Source: Chitinophaga pollutisoli (lineage in GTDB: Bacteria; Bacteroidota; Bacteroidia; Chitinophagales; Chitinophagaceae). Taken from it: a DNA stretch of 64,000 bases. The stretch is taken from assembly GCF_038396755.1 (NCBI RefSeq), contig NZ_CP149822.1, positions 2,232,001-2,296,000 on the forward strand. Direction: 5' to 3'. Under the pieces are notes generated by a model. It was not told the origin of the DNA. It did not search any database and worked only from the letters and a program-made list of their open reading frames with translations. Below are positions 46,072 to 55,061 of this stretch, piece after piece. The translations under genes were made by a program, and so were the position numbers. Positions within the stretch are counted from its first letter, which is position 1; every line of letters starts with the position of its first letter.

Positions 46072-47214
46072 ATGACCAATATGTTCCATTTCGGCCAACG
46101 GCAGACGTTCATCATCTCGATCTTCATCATGCTGGTGACCGCGTGCCTGCTGGTCTGGCGGCCAGACTACAACTTCTTCGACGGGGGGCTTATCACGGCC
46201 ATCCTGCTTACCATCTTCATCAAGAAGGACGCGCCTACGCGGATCATGGGCATCGCCTGTACGGTGCTGGTGGTCGTGATTGCCTGCCTGCCCCATAAAA
46301 ATCCCAACCTGGCGGAAGTATTCATCGAGCACTTCTTTTCGCTCATCCTCGTGATCAGTTCCACCATGCTGGTGCTGTTTCTCAAACGGCTGTACCGCAC
46401 CATGCAGGAATTGAACCAGGCGCTGGAAAAGGAAGTAGAGAAAAGAACCGCCAACCTGGAACTTGCGCTGTCGCACCTGGCTGCTTCACAGGCGGAATTG
46501 AAAGACGCATTGGAGAAGGAAAAGGAACTCAACGAGATCAAATCCAGGTTCGTGTCGATGGCTTCGCACGAGTTCCGCACACCGCTGAGCGCCATCCTTT
46601 CCTCCGCCGCGCTCATCGCCAAATACCCGAATACCGACGATCAGCCGCGCAGGGAAAAACACGTGGGAAAGATCCGCGAGTCGGTCATCCACCTGAACGA
46701 ACTGCTGGAAGATACGCTGTCGCTGGGCCGTATCGAGGAAGGAAAAGTGCAGATCCACCCGGAAACCATTTCGTTGTCGGCCTTTGCCCAGGAAACGGCG
46801 GATGAGGTCCAGGGCTTGCTGAAACCGGGGCAGATCCTGCAACCCGATGTGCAGGAAGATTTGAAAGTGATATCCGACAAGCGTTTGATGAAACATATTT
46901 TCGTGAATCTCCTCACCAACGCCATCAAGTTTTCGCCGGCGGGCACGCCCATCGGGTGGAAGCTGCGGGAAGAAGACGGGCGGATACTGGCCGAAGTGGC
47001 GGACCAGGGCATGGGGATCCCCGAAGAAGATAAAGCGTACCTGTTCAGCAGTTTCTTCCGCGCCCGCAACGTAACCAATATTCAGGGCACCGGGCTGGGG
47101 CTGCATATCGTGAAAAGGTATGTAGACATGCTGCACGGCGAAATCGGCGTGGAAAGCGAACTCAACAAAGGCACCACCATTTCCATCAATTTTCCAAACC
47201 TTCCTTCAACATGA
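46072..47214 (+). CDS. membrane sensor histidine kinase
   Basis: 380 residues. Three or four transmembrane segments lie in the first 105 residues, with almost no periplasmic loops, so the signal is probably in the membrane. A coiled coil (107-160) leads to HisKA with FVSMASHEFRTPLSAIL (His 166). The HATPase has NLLTNAIKFSP, EVADQGMGIPEE and GTGLGLHIVKRYVDML. A second ATG three codons in is an alternative start. Its stop overlaps the next gene by 4 bases, pairing it with a receiver-CRP fusion. Confidence 0.92.
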   Translation: MTNMFHFGQRQTFIISIFIMLVTACLLVWRPDYNFFDGGLITAILLTIFIKKDAPTRIMGIACTVLVVVIACLPHKNPNLAEVFIEHFFSLILVISSTMLVLFLKRLYRTMQELNQALEKEVEKRTANLELALSHLAASQAELKDALEKEKELNEIKSRFVSMASHEFRTPLSAILSSAALIAKYPNTDDQPRREKHVGKIRESVIHLNELLEDTLSLGRIEEGKVQIHPETISLSAFAQETADEVQGLLKPGQILQPDVQEDLKVISDKRLMKHIFVNLLTNAIKFSPAGTPIGWKLREEDGRILAEVADQGMGIPEEDKAYLFSSFFRARNVTNIQGTGLGLHIVKRYVDMLHGEIGVESELNKGTTISINFPNLPST

Positions 47215-48275
47215 TAGCGACGATCCTGGTAGTAGACGATCACCCCGGCATACGGGAAAACGTAGCGGAAATCCTGACGCTCGCAGGATACAGGGCCCTT
47301 GAAGCCGAAAACGGCAAGCAGGCCATCGAAATGGCACGCGAACATCGCCCCGACCTCATCATCTGCGACATCATGATGCCCGAGCTCGACGGCTACGGCG
47401 TATTGCACATGCTCCGCAAATACCCCGAAACCGAGCACATCCCCTTCATCTTCGTAACCGCCAAAACCGACCGGAGCGACTGGCGCAAAGGCATGGATAT
47501 GGGCGCCGACGACTATATCACCAAACCTTTCGAAGATGTGGAACTGCTCACAGCCATCGAAACCCGGTTGAAGAAACAGCAGTTCCTCCAGGAAAAATTC
47601 GCCGCCGCCCGGACCCAATCCATCGGTTCCATGCTCCAGGACTGGCAAGCCTCCGGCCTCCTCCAGCTCGATCTCGACAGCTTCGACGTGGTGCCTTATG
47701 CCAAGAAGCAATCCGTTTACCGCGAAGGCAAGCACCCGCAATTCCTCTATTATGTGAAAAGCGGCAAGGTGAAAGCTTTCCGGCTGAACGACGACGGCAA
47801 GGAATACATCACCAACCTCTTCGGCACCGGCGATTACTTCGGATATGTGCCGCTGCTGGAAGATCATGTGTACGAAGAAAACGCCGAAGCCCTCGACCAG
47901 ACGGAACTTGTGCAAATCCCCAAAGAAGTGTTCCTGGAACAATTGCTGAACGACATCAGCGTGGCGCGCACTTTCATCAAGCGCATCGCTATGGAAGTGA
48001 AGGAAAAGGAAGACCGGTTGCTGCAACTGGCTTACGATTCGCTTCGCAAGCGCGTAGCCAACGGCCTGCTGGCGATCCACGACAAGCTGCACCTGGAGCA
48101 GCAGCCCGATGCGCTCATTGAGCTATCGCGGGACGATATCGCCCGGTTTGTGGGTACGGCTACGGAATCGCTCATCCGCACGCTCAGCGATTTCAAATCG
48201 GAAAAGCTGATCGAGATGCAGGGCACGCGCATCCGGATCGTGCAGCCCGAGCTGCTGCGTAAGTTACTGTACTGA
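47211..48275 (+). CDS. response regulator with receiver, cyclic-nucleotide-like and CRP-type HTH domains
   Basis: 354 residues. The receiver has LVVDDHPG, Asp 53 in ICDIMMPELDGYG, FVTAKTD and TKPF. After a linker (QSIGSMLQDWQASGLLQ) comes a CAP_ED effector fold (about 155-250; VYREGKHPQFLYYVKSGKVKAFRLNDDGKEYITNLFGTGDYFGYV). A Crp-type HTH follows (about 290-350; IELSRDDIARFVGTATESLIRTLSDFKSEKLIEMQG). Phosphorylation would thus gate a CRP/FNR-like DNA-binding module. It is co-translated with the kinase, and its stop codon directly abuts the stop of the convergent GH3 gene. Confidence 0.9.
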   Translation: MIATILVVDDHPGIRENVAEILTLAGYRALEAENGKQAIEMAREHRPDLIICDIMMPELDGYGVLHMLRKYPETEHIPFIFVTAKTDRSDWRKGMDMGADDYITKPFEDVELLTAIETRLKKQQFLQEKFAAARTQSIGSMLQDWQASGLLQLDLDSFDVVPYAKKQSVYREGKHPQFLYYVKSGKVKAFRLNDDGKEYITNLFGTGDYFGYVPLLEDHVYEENAEALDQTELVQIPKEVFLEQLLNDISVARTFIKRIAMEVKEKEDRLLQLAYDSLRKRVANGLLAIHDKLHLEQQPDALIELSRDDIARFVGTATESLIRTLSDFKSEKLIEMQGTRIRIVQPELLRKLLY

Positions 48276-50491
48276 TCAAGGATTCAGCTCAAAAGCCACC
48301 TCCTGTACATCGCGGCTGTTGGGGCCGATCTGCACCCGGAATTCGCCGGGTTCGGCTACGTATTGCATATTGCGGTCGTAAAATTTGAGGTCGGCGGTGG
48401 AGATAAGGAAGTTCACCTCCTGCTTTTCCCCTTTGCGCAGAAAGATTTTTTTGAACCCGCGCAGTTCCTGCAATGGGCGGTTCACGCTTGCGGTGACGTC
48501 GCGGAGGTAGAGCTGCACCGTTTCGTGGCCGTCGTAGTTGCCGGTATTGGTGATGGTGACGGTAGCGCGGATCATACCATTCATGGCCATGGATGCGGCA
48601 TTCAGCTGCACGGGGCCATATGCGAACGTCGTGTAGCTTAATCCGAAGCCGAAGGGGAACAGCGGATCGTTGGGGACATCGAGGTATTTGGAGGTGTATT
48701 TGTTATTGGCATCCATGGGGCGACCGGTGTTTTTGCGGTTGTAGTAGATGGGGATCTGGCCCGCATTCCGGGGGAAGTCATTGTGAGCCTACCGGAGGGA
48801 TTGTATTTTCCGAGGAGCACATCCGCGATGGCATGCCCGGCCTGCGTGCCGCCGAACCAGGTTTCGAGGATCGCGGGAACGTGGGTGTTTTCCCATTCCA
48901 GGGTCATGGGGCGGCCGTTGAAGAGCGCCAGCACGATAGGTTTGCCCGTCTTCACCACGGCCTCCATCAACCTTCTCTGCGCATCCGGGATACCGATATC
49001 CGATCTGCTGGCGGCTTCGCCGCTCATGCCCTGCGATTCCCCCAGCGCCAGTACCACCACATCCGCATCGCGTGCCGTTTCCAGGGCAGCGTTCAATAAT
49101 GCATCCGCATCACCGGCCTGTAATCCGAGTTTTCCCATCAACGCCGCATCATCCGTGATTCGCGCACCCTGCGCATAAGTGACTTGTACGCCTGCCTCCT
49201 TCAATCCCTGTAACAGCGTGACGGATTTCTTATAATCCCCCGCGGCCGACCAGTTCCCGATCATATCACGCTGCGCATCGCCCAGCGGGCCGATCAGCGC
49301 TACTTTCTGTTCCTTTCTGAGGGGTAAAACGCCATCATTCTTCAGCAGTACCATACTCTTCTGCGCTGTTTCCCGCGCTATTTGCAGGTATTCAGGATTC
49401 ATGATGACACGGGCCGCGCGCTGGGTATCACAGTATCGGTAAGGATCGTCGAACAGGCCGAGTTTGTATTTCGCTTCCAGGATGCGCATGACGGCCTCAT
49501 CAATCAGTTTCACGGGGATTTTCTTTGCTTCCACCAGCTTTTTCAACTGCGTGGCATATACACTTCCCTGCATATCCATATCCACACCGGCTTTGAGCGC
49601 CAGCTCCGCCGCTTCGTATTCGTTTTTCACGATGCCATGGGGAATCATTTCGTTGATGGACGTGTAATCCGTTACCACAAATCCTTTGAAGCCCCACTCC
49701 TTCCGCAGCAGATCGGTCAGCAGCCAGTGGTTCCCCGTTGCAGGAATCCCATCCACTTCATTAAACGACGTCATAACCGAAGCCACGCCCGCATCCACGG
49801 CGGCTTTGTATGGAGGAAGGTAGAACTGGTACATCTGCCGGCGGCTCATGTCTACCGTGTTGTAATCGCGCCCTGCTTCAATCGCGCCATACAGCGCGAA
49901 GTGTTTCACGCAGGCGAGGATGGTATTGTCCGCGGAAAGATCGCTGCCCTGGTAGCCGCGCACTTTCGCCTTCGCCACCTGTTCGCCAAACCAGGTATCT
50001 TCTCCCACACCTTCCGCAACGCGCCCCCAGCGCGGGTCACGGGCAACATCCACCATCGGGGAGTATGTCCAGTGGAGGCCGTCGGCGCTGGCTTCCTCCG
50101 CGGCGATGCGCGCCGTTTTCTCCATTAGCACCATATCCCAGGTACAGGCTTCGCCGAGGGGAATGGGGAAGATGGTTTTATGCCCGTGCACCACGTCGTA
50201 ACCGAAGAGCAGCGGGATTTTGAGACGTGTCTTCATCGCCATATTCTGCAGCATGCGGGTATACTGCGGCGTGTATGCGTTGAAGATCGCACCGCACGCG
50301 CCGCTGAGGATATCCTGTTTGTAATTTTCCTTCATGAATGGACCGGTTACATCCATATCGCTGGTAAGCAGGTTCAGCTGGCCGATTTTCTCGTCGAGGG
50401 TCATTTTTTGGAGCAAACCTGTCAGGAAGCGTTGCTGCTGCGCCTGGGCTGCGCTGCCGAACAGCAGGAACAATACGAGGATGCGTTTCAT
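48276..50491 (-). pseudogene. GH3 beta-glucosidase (BglX type), one-base frameshift
   Basis: Secreted GH3 enzyme: signal peptide ending AAQAQ, (beta/alpha)8 domain with KHFALYGAIEAGRDYN and the nucleophile Asp 275 in GFVVTDYTSINEM, then the alpha/beta sandwich (AETAQKSMVLLKNDGVLPL ... TWFGGTQAGHAIADVLLGKYNPSGRLTMT). After that the frame breaks near 48772-48782. The next frame resumes with FPRNAGQIPIYYNRKNTGRPMDANN and a complete fibronectin-like C-terminal domain. One missing base (probably a T before the C5 run) explains everything; restored length is about 738 residues. As read, the protein lacks its last domain. Two stem-loops nearby may control expression. Confidence 0.88.
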
Positions 50492-50524
50492 AAAAAACGG
50501 CGTTGATATGCATAATCAACGCCG
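50492..50524 (-). terminator. stem-loop with U-tract directly before the GH3 start codon
   Basis: CGGCGTTGAT (50498-50507) pairs with ATCAACGCCG (50515-50524), followed on the minus strand by T6 and then ATG. It looks like a terminator for the sialate esterase gene, but it leaves no room for a GH3 promoter, so it could be an attenuator. Confidence 0.6.
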
Positions 50525-50573
50525 CGTTTCCTGCTTTGTTCATTGCGGTGCAGGGCCGCCGCCTTACGGCTGA

Positions 50574-51968
50574 TTATTGTTCGGGCCAGCTGTCGGTCCG
50601 GAATGGATCCACGGGCAAGCCTTCTTTACTGAAAATGTTGCCGATGGCAGCGTTGTTAAATGAAAACCGTACTGCTTCCGGCTCCGCGATCCCTTTCGCA
50701 GAAACCGTTACGGTATTGCCTTTCACCTTCACGTCGGCAGGCACGAACTTGCGGTCGGCCCCGGCGATGTACCATTCCTTCGCCTTTCCGTTCTTCAGCT
50801 CCAGTCCGTTTGCGGCATGTTTGAAATGGAGGACGATCTGGTTGTTCTTTTTCTCCATTCTGTCGTACGCAGGGCTGCGGAATTCGCCTTCCTTTTTGCC
50901 GTAATGGTCGCCCAGCGCGATTTTCGCCAGGCGCAGGCCTACGTCGTGCTTGTTGATGGGGTGGATATTGGTGGTATCGTCCACCAAATCCGTGATAACA
51001 GCCATGCCTGTTTTGGGGAACGACAGCGTTTGGGATTGCGATTCCCGCAGCAGTGATCCCCGCAGGGTGCCGGGCCCGTGTTTGAAAGGCGCGATTTGCA
51101 CATAATAAAACGGAAAATCAATGTTCCATGCCTTGCGCCACGAACCGATCAGGGTTTCCATCAACGGCTGGTAGGTATTCGCCGTGTGGGCATTGCTTTC
51201 GCCCTGGTACCAGATGGCCCCTGCGATCCGGAAATTGGTCAGCGGCGCGATCATGGCGTTATAGGTTTTCCCGGGCTCGTGCGGACGGTAATTGGCCACG
51301 CCCTGTTTCGCCGCGGCAGCCGCCAGTGCGGGAGCGCCCGTCACCAGCTCGGCCGGCGTCCACACCTCAGCAGGCGTTCCGCCCCAGCTGGAGTTGATGA
51401 GCGCCACGGGAACGCCCAGCTTTTTGCGGAGCTCTTTTCCGAAGTAATACGCCACGGCGCTGAAAGGCTTGAGGGTATTGGAATCGCAGGCGGTCCACAC
51501 GCCGGGTACATCGTCCTGCGGGTGGTCGGAAGTGATTTTCGGGACCTGGAAGAAGCGGAGCTGATCGTCGGCGCAGGTGGCCAGTTCGGCTTTGATATCC
51601 GGCAGGCCGTGGTTGCCGCTCCATTCCATATTGGACTGGCCGCTGCAGATCCATACTTCCCCGATGAGGATATTTTTCAGCTCGATCGTGTTGCGGCCGC
51701 GGAGGGAGATCGTGTAAGGGCCGCCGCCTTCGGGGGTCCTGATCTTTACTTTCCAGATGGAATTACCGGTTGCCACGGCGGAATCCGGGGTGGATTTCCA
51801 GGAAGCTTTGATTCGGATCTTTTCCCCGGGCGCTGCCCAACCCCACAAGAGGGCGGAATCGTTGCGCTGGAGGACCATATTATCGGAAAGCACGTCCGGC
51901 AGGCGGATCTGTGCGCTGGCAGCAACGTGGAAACCGGCCAGCACGGCCATCATTAAATAGCGAAGCAT
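50574..51968 (-). CDS. sialate O-acetylesterase-like SGNH hydrolase
   Basis: 464 residues, secreted (signal ends ASAQ). It carries the SGNH-type motifs of the sialate O-acetylesterase/carbohydrate esterase group: GEVWICSGQSNMEW with catalytic Ser 112, NSSWGGTPAEVW, AIWYQGESNA and NIHPINKHDVGLRLA with the terminal Asp-x-x-His-type block. It would remove acetyl groups from sialic acid or hemicellulose-like glycans. It lies upstream of GH3 in the same direction. Its start codon is within a long stem-loop. Confidence 0.88.
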   Translation of the reverse strand: MLRYLMMAVLAGFHVAASAQIRLPDVLSDNMVLQRNDSALLWGWAAPGEKIRIKASWKSTPDSAVATGNSIWKVKIRTPEGGGPYTISLRGRNTIELKNILIGEVWICSGQSNMEWSGNHGLPDIKAELATCADDQLRFFQVPKITSDHPQDDVPGVWTACDSNTLKPFSAVAYYFGKELRKKLGVPVALINSSWGGTPAEVWTPAELVTGAPALAAAAAKQGVANYRPHEPGKTYNAMIAPLTNFRIAGAIWYQGESNAHTANTYQPLMETLIGSWRKAWNIDFPFYYVQIAPFKHGPGTLRGSLLRESQSQTLSFPKTGMAVITDLVDDTTNIHPINKHDVGLRLAKIALGDHYGKKEGEFRSPAYDRMEKKNNQIVLHFKHAANGLELKNGKAKEWYIAGADRKFVPADVKVKGNTVTVSAKGIAEPEAVRFSFNNAAIGNIFSKEGLPVDPFRTDSWPEQ

Positions 51969-52023
51969 AAATAGACAAGGGTTTTGATCCCGTTAAAATA
52001 ATAAAACCTTGCTATTTATGCTT
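51963..52023 (-). promoter_or_regulatory. 22-bp stem-loop covering the start codon of the sialate esterase gene
   Basis: AAGCATAAATAG-A-CAAGG-G-TTTTG (51963-51986) pairs with TAAAACCTTGCTATTTATGCTT (52002-52023), leaving two single-base bulges and a loop of about 15 bases. The minus-strand ATG (complement 51966-51968) is inside the stem. In mRNA it would hide the start codon; as DNA it could be a dimeric operator. Confidence 0.65.
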
Positions 52024-52040
52024 GCCGATTTATTACGCGG

Positions 52041-52946
52041 TTATAATCCGTGCGGATAATATTTATTCTCCAGCGTACCGTCTTTATACAGTTTCAGGAT
52101 GGCATATCCGGGTGGGGTTTCCTGGTAGAAGTACGGCCCTGCGGAGTCCTTGTCTCCCTTCCCCCACCAGAATCCACTCATAGCGCCGTTGCAGGCGTAG
52201 GTAATATTGTTGTATATGGTATTGTCGGACAGGTGATTGTGCCCGCTGAGGCAGAGTCGGACGCGGTTGGTTTTGAAGAAGAGGTTTTTCAGCGCTTTGC
52301 AATCGGAGTGCCCGCCGCCTTCGAGCACTTGTGTGGTGCCAAGGATCGGATAATGGGAGGTCATCACCGCGAATTCGCCTTCAGGAATGGCTTCCAGTTT
52401 ACTTTTCAGCCAGCTGAACTGTTCTTCGTCGAGCGAAATGCCTTTGTTGTTGCCATCCAGCATGAAGAAATGCCAGTTCTGTTTCTGGATGGTATAATAG
52501 CGATGGGGCGTACCCAATCTTTTCACCACGTAATCCTTGCCATACATCTCATCTTCCTTTGACGGCGCTTTCCACCACATATCATGGTTGCCGAGGCAGG
52601 AGTGCATTTCATACCCGCTGATGGATTTCACACATGCATCCCACAACGCCCACTGATCCGTTACCTGCTGGCGCACCACGTTGTCGTAGGAAGCGTCGTG
52701 GATGGAATCGCCGGTGTTGAGGAAAAAGTCCGGCTTGTGCTGGTCCACAATGTTCCGGAGCACTTTTTTGAAACGGGCCGGCGCATCGTCGCCCTCCCGG
52801 ATGTGCACATCGGTGATGTGTGCCACGGTGAGGACGGGCTTCACTTTTTTAGCTGTCGCTTCCGTTCCTTCACCGGTGAGGAGGTTACCTGCCAGGGAGC
52901 CTCCCGCCAGCAATCCTATGCTGGATAAAAAGTCTTGTCTGTTCAT
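52041..52946 (-). CDS. secreted calcineurin-like metallophosphoesterase
   Basis: 301 residues. The start MNRQDFLSSIGLLAGG gives a Tat-like or Sec signal with AGGSLAGNLL and mature part near ATAKK. Metal-binding motifs are AHITDVHIREGDD (Asp 46, His 48), FLNTGDS, CLGNHDMWW, MTSHYP and LSGHNHL. The family cleaves phosphomonoesters or diesters; the substrate is unknown. A promoter with overlapping palindromes lies directly upstream. Confidence 0.87.
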   Translation of the reverse strand: MNRQDFLSSIGLLAGGSLAGNLLTGEGTEATAKKVKPVLTVAHITDVHIREGDDAPARFKKVLRNIVDQHKPDFFLNTGDSIHDASYDNVVRQQVTDQWALWDACVKSISGYEMHSCLGNHDMWWKAPSKEDEMYGKDYVVKRLGTPHRYYTIQKQNWHFFMLDGNNKGISLDEEQFSWLKSKLEAIPEGEFAVMTSHYPILGTTQVLEGGGHSDCKALKNLFFKTNRVRLCLSGHNHLSDNTIYNNITYACNGAMSGFWWGKGDKDSAGPYFYQETPPGYAILKLYKDGTLENKYYPHGL

Positions 52947-52959
52947 AGTCCGCGTTTGC

Positions 52960-52993
52960 AACAAATATACATTTGTTTAGTATGAATAAACAA
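52960..52993. promoter_or_regulatory. metallophosphoesterase promoter with two overlapping palindromes
   Basis: On the minus strand TATATTTG (complement 52962-52969) is an exact -7 element. It is covered by AACAAAT-ATAC-ATTTGTT (52960-52977), which overlaps TTGTTTA-GTATGAA-TAAACAA (52973-52993). Both have perfect 7-bp arms. Confidence 0.5.
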
Positions 52994-53040
52994 TAAGCAA
53001 ACGTTACCATTTTGCAGATAATGGGATGAGCGGAAAGAAT

Positions 53041-54939
53041 TTACTGGAACCGGAGGAAGGCAGGCGCCTTCAAACCATAGATATCAAACCGGAAGTCGAC
53101 AACAGTCGTAATTTCGAAAAAGAGATTCCCGATGCCGGGGGTTTTACGCGGATAATACGCCGCGCTCAATTGCAGGGTATTAAGCGAAAGGTTTTCATTC
53201 TTCACCCTTACCGCCAGCCCCAATCCCGTATACACCGGGTTTTTCAACAGGTAATTGTTGTGGTAGGAAACTTGTCCGGCTTCGATTGTACCGATGAAAT
53301 TAAACTTGAATCCATATACCTTCCAGGGACTGTACAACACACTCTCCGACCGCATCAGCAACCGGTGATAGCCATTGATCTTTGTTCTCCTCCATCCCCA
53401 GAACCCAGTCCCGAAGTCGCGGTTGAGGCTCAGCGGGCGATAAAAATAGTTATTGGGGCTGCCGAGATAATCGAGGTAGATGAATTCCCGCCAGTTCCAT
53501 TTCTTCCCCAAAGTCATCAACCTGCTGAAATAACTCACGTTCGTATGGATCACGAGGTCTTCGGAAGTGCTTCCCTGCCAGAAGCCGCCCACGCCCGCCT
53601 TCACGCTTAACAGACCGTTGTGCAGCGTAGGCCAGTATTTCTGTCCTTCGATGCCGGTGTACAACCGCTTCCGGTCCATCCAGTTCTCCCGCCCAACAGA
53701 AAGCGCGGCGGAATAACCATAGGGAATATCCTCCGTTCGCCCGAAACCGAAAAACCGCTGGCTTTTAAAGAAGTCCTGCTTGAAAACGGCAATCTGCCCG
53801 AGATAATAATGGCGGTCGTTGTACAAGGGGTCCCCGATATATTTATCCTGGACCGGGCTCTTATCGAAAGCAATGTTATTGTACCTGAACAGCAGCGCGA
53901 TATTGGGTTTGTTGTCGAAATGCCCGTCGGACCCGAACCGGTTGCGGAAGTTGTACCCCGTCCATACGTCCACCAGTTTATACGAATATTCCCGCCAGAG
54001 CGAATCCGGCTCGCCCCAGACGCGGATGCTGAAATTCCTGGCGAGCGACAGCCCGCCGGTGATCTTGGCGGATGTCCGGTACAGCGGCCGTTCGATCTTG
54101 ATGAAATACGATCCTTCGTAAACGCCGGTATCGAGCTGCGAATTGGTGTTGAGATGGGTATAACCGACCGAGACATCGATAAAACTGCCCAGGAGGTTGT
54201 ATTTCGTATAACGGGCTTCGGTACCCCAGGGCCGGGAGTAACTGCTCTTCCACCTGAATCCGAACTGAACGCCCTGCGCGGCGCCAAACAGGTTGTCGTT
54301 GGAGATTTTCGCCCCTACGCCGCTGGGCGCCAGCTCGCGCAGATCAAAGCCGTATTCGAACACGTCTTTGGTGATCACCAGCACGTCGACCGTGTCCTGA
54401 CTGGCGGTTTCGAGGGTGATGATGCGGGCGTCCTGGAGGAAGGGGCGGTTACGGAGATAACGTTCGTTGTCGGCGAAGGCATAGGCGTTCACGGTATCGC
54501 CGTTCCGGAAAAACAACATCTGCCGGATGGCCCACTCCTGCGAATCGAAATGCAGCTTATTGGCGAGATGGATGAGCTTCATGCTGGTGGTAAAAGCCGT
54601 GTCGTTGATGTTGCGGGGACCGAACACTTTTACCTTCCGAAAGTGGATACGGCGGACCGTTCGGCCGGTATGCGGCAGAAATCCTTGCTCAGACCTTGTC
54701 ATCCGGGTATCCTCCACTACGGGCGGCGGAGCATCGTGCCGGGAGATGTCTTTCAGAACGGAATCCCGGAACCGGCTGCTTTTCAAAGAATCCACGTATT
54801 CGTTGAATTTTGAAAACCAGCGTTTCTTATAGACGGCCGGGATGGTATCCGTCTGCGCAATGGCGCTTTGCGGAATGCAACATAACAACAGGTAACAGCT
54901 AAGGACAGCTAATAGATTTATTTTTCCCAACCGCTTCAA
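53041..54939 (-). CDS. Omp85/TamA-like outer membrane protein
   Basis: 632 residues. A hydrophobic signal ends at SAIAQ. A POTRA-like domain (about residues 95-195; RRIHFRKVKVFGPRNI ... DSQEWAIRQMLFFRNGDTVNAYAFADNERYLRNRPFLQDARI ... VDVLVITKDVFEYG) is followed by a 16-strand-like barrel with many aromatic girdle residues. This fits the BamA/TamA superfamily, though only one clear POTRA is visible. The start codon appears to be TTG; no in-frame ATG lies close upstream. No partner gene is adjacent, so its cargo is unknown. Confidence 0.78.
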   Translation of the reverse strand: MKRLGKINLLAVLSCYLLLCCIPQSAIAQTDTIPAVYKKRWFSKFNEYVDSLKSSRFRDSVLKDISRHDAPPPVVEDTRMTRSEQGFLPHTGRTVRRIHFRKVKVFGPRNINDTAFTTSMKLIHLANKLHFDSQEWAIRQMLFFRNGDTVNAYAFADNERYLRNRPFLQDARIITLETASQDTVDVLVITKDVFEYGFDLRELAPSGVGAKISNDNLFGAAQGVQFGFRWKSSYSRPWGTEARYTKYNLLGSFIDVSVGYTHLNTNSQLDTGVYEGSYFIKIERPLYRTSAKITGGLSLARNFSIRVWGEPDSLWREYSYKLVDVWTGYNFRNRFGSDGHFDNKPNIALLFRYNNIAFDKSPVQDKYIGDPLYNDRHYYLGQIAVFKQDFFKSQRFFGFGRTEDIPYGYSAALSVGRENWMDRKRLYTGIEGQKYWPTLHNGLLSVKAGVGGFWQGSTSEDLVIHTNVSYFSRLMTLGKKWNWREFIYLDYLGSPNNYFYRPLSLNRDFGTGFWGWRRTKINGYHRLLMRSESVLYSPWKVYGFKFNFIGTIEAGQVSYHNNYLLKNPVYTGLGLAVRVKNENLSLNTLQLSAAYYPRKTPGIGNLFFEITTVVDFRFDIYGLKAPAFLRFQ

Positions 54940-54998
54940 TGATTGCTTTTGATCCGGAACAACAATACAAATTTTTAACCAATATGTACGGCGGCACT

Positions 54999-55036
54999 AA
55001 AAAAAGGAAGGGCACCGATCCATCCGGTACCCTTCC
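54999..55036 (-). terminator. intrinsic terminator after GH20
   Basis: GGAAGGG-C-ACCG pairs with CGGT-A-CCCTTCC around a short loop; A7 on the left of the plus strand provides the U-tract. Confidence 0.8.
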
Positions 55037-55061
55037 TTCACAGAAAGTATATGATTAAATA

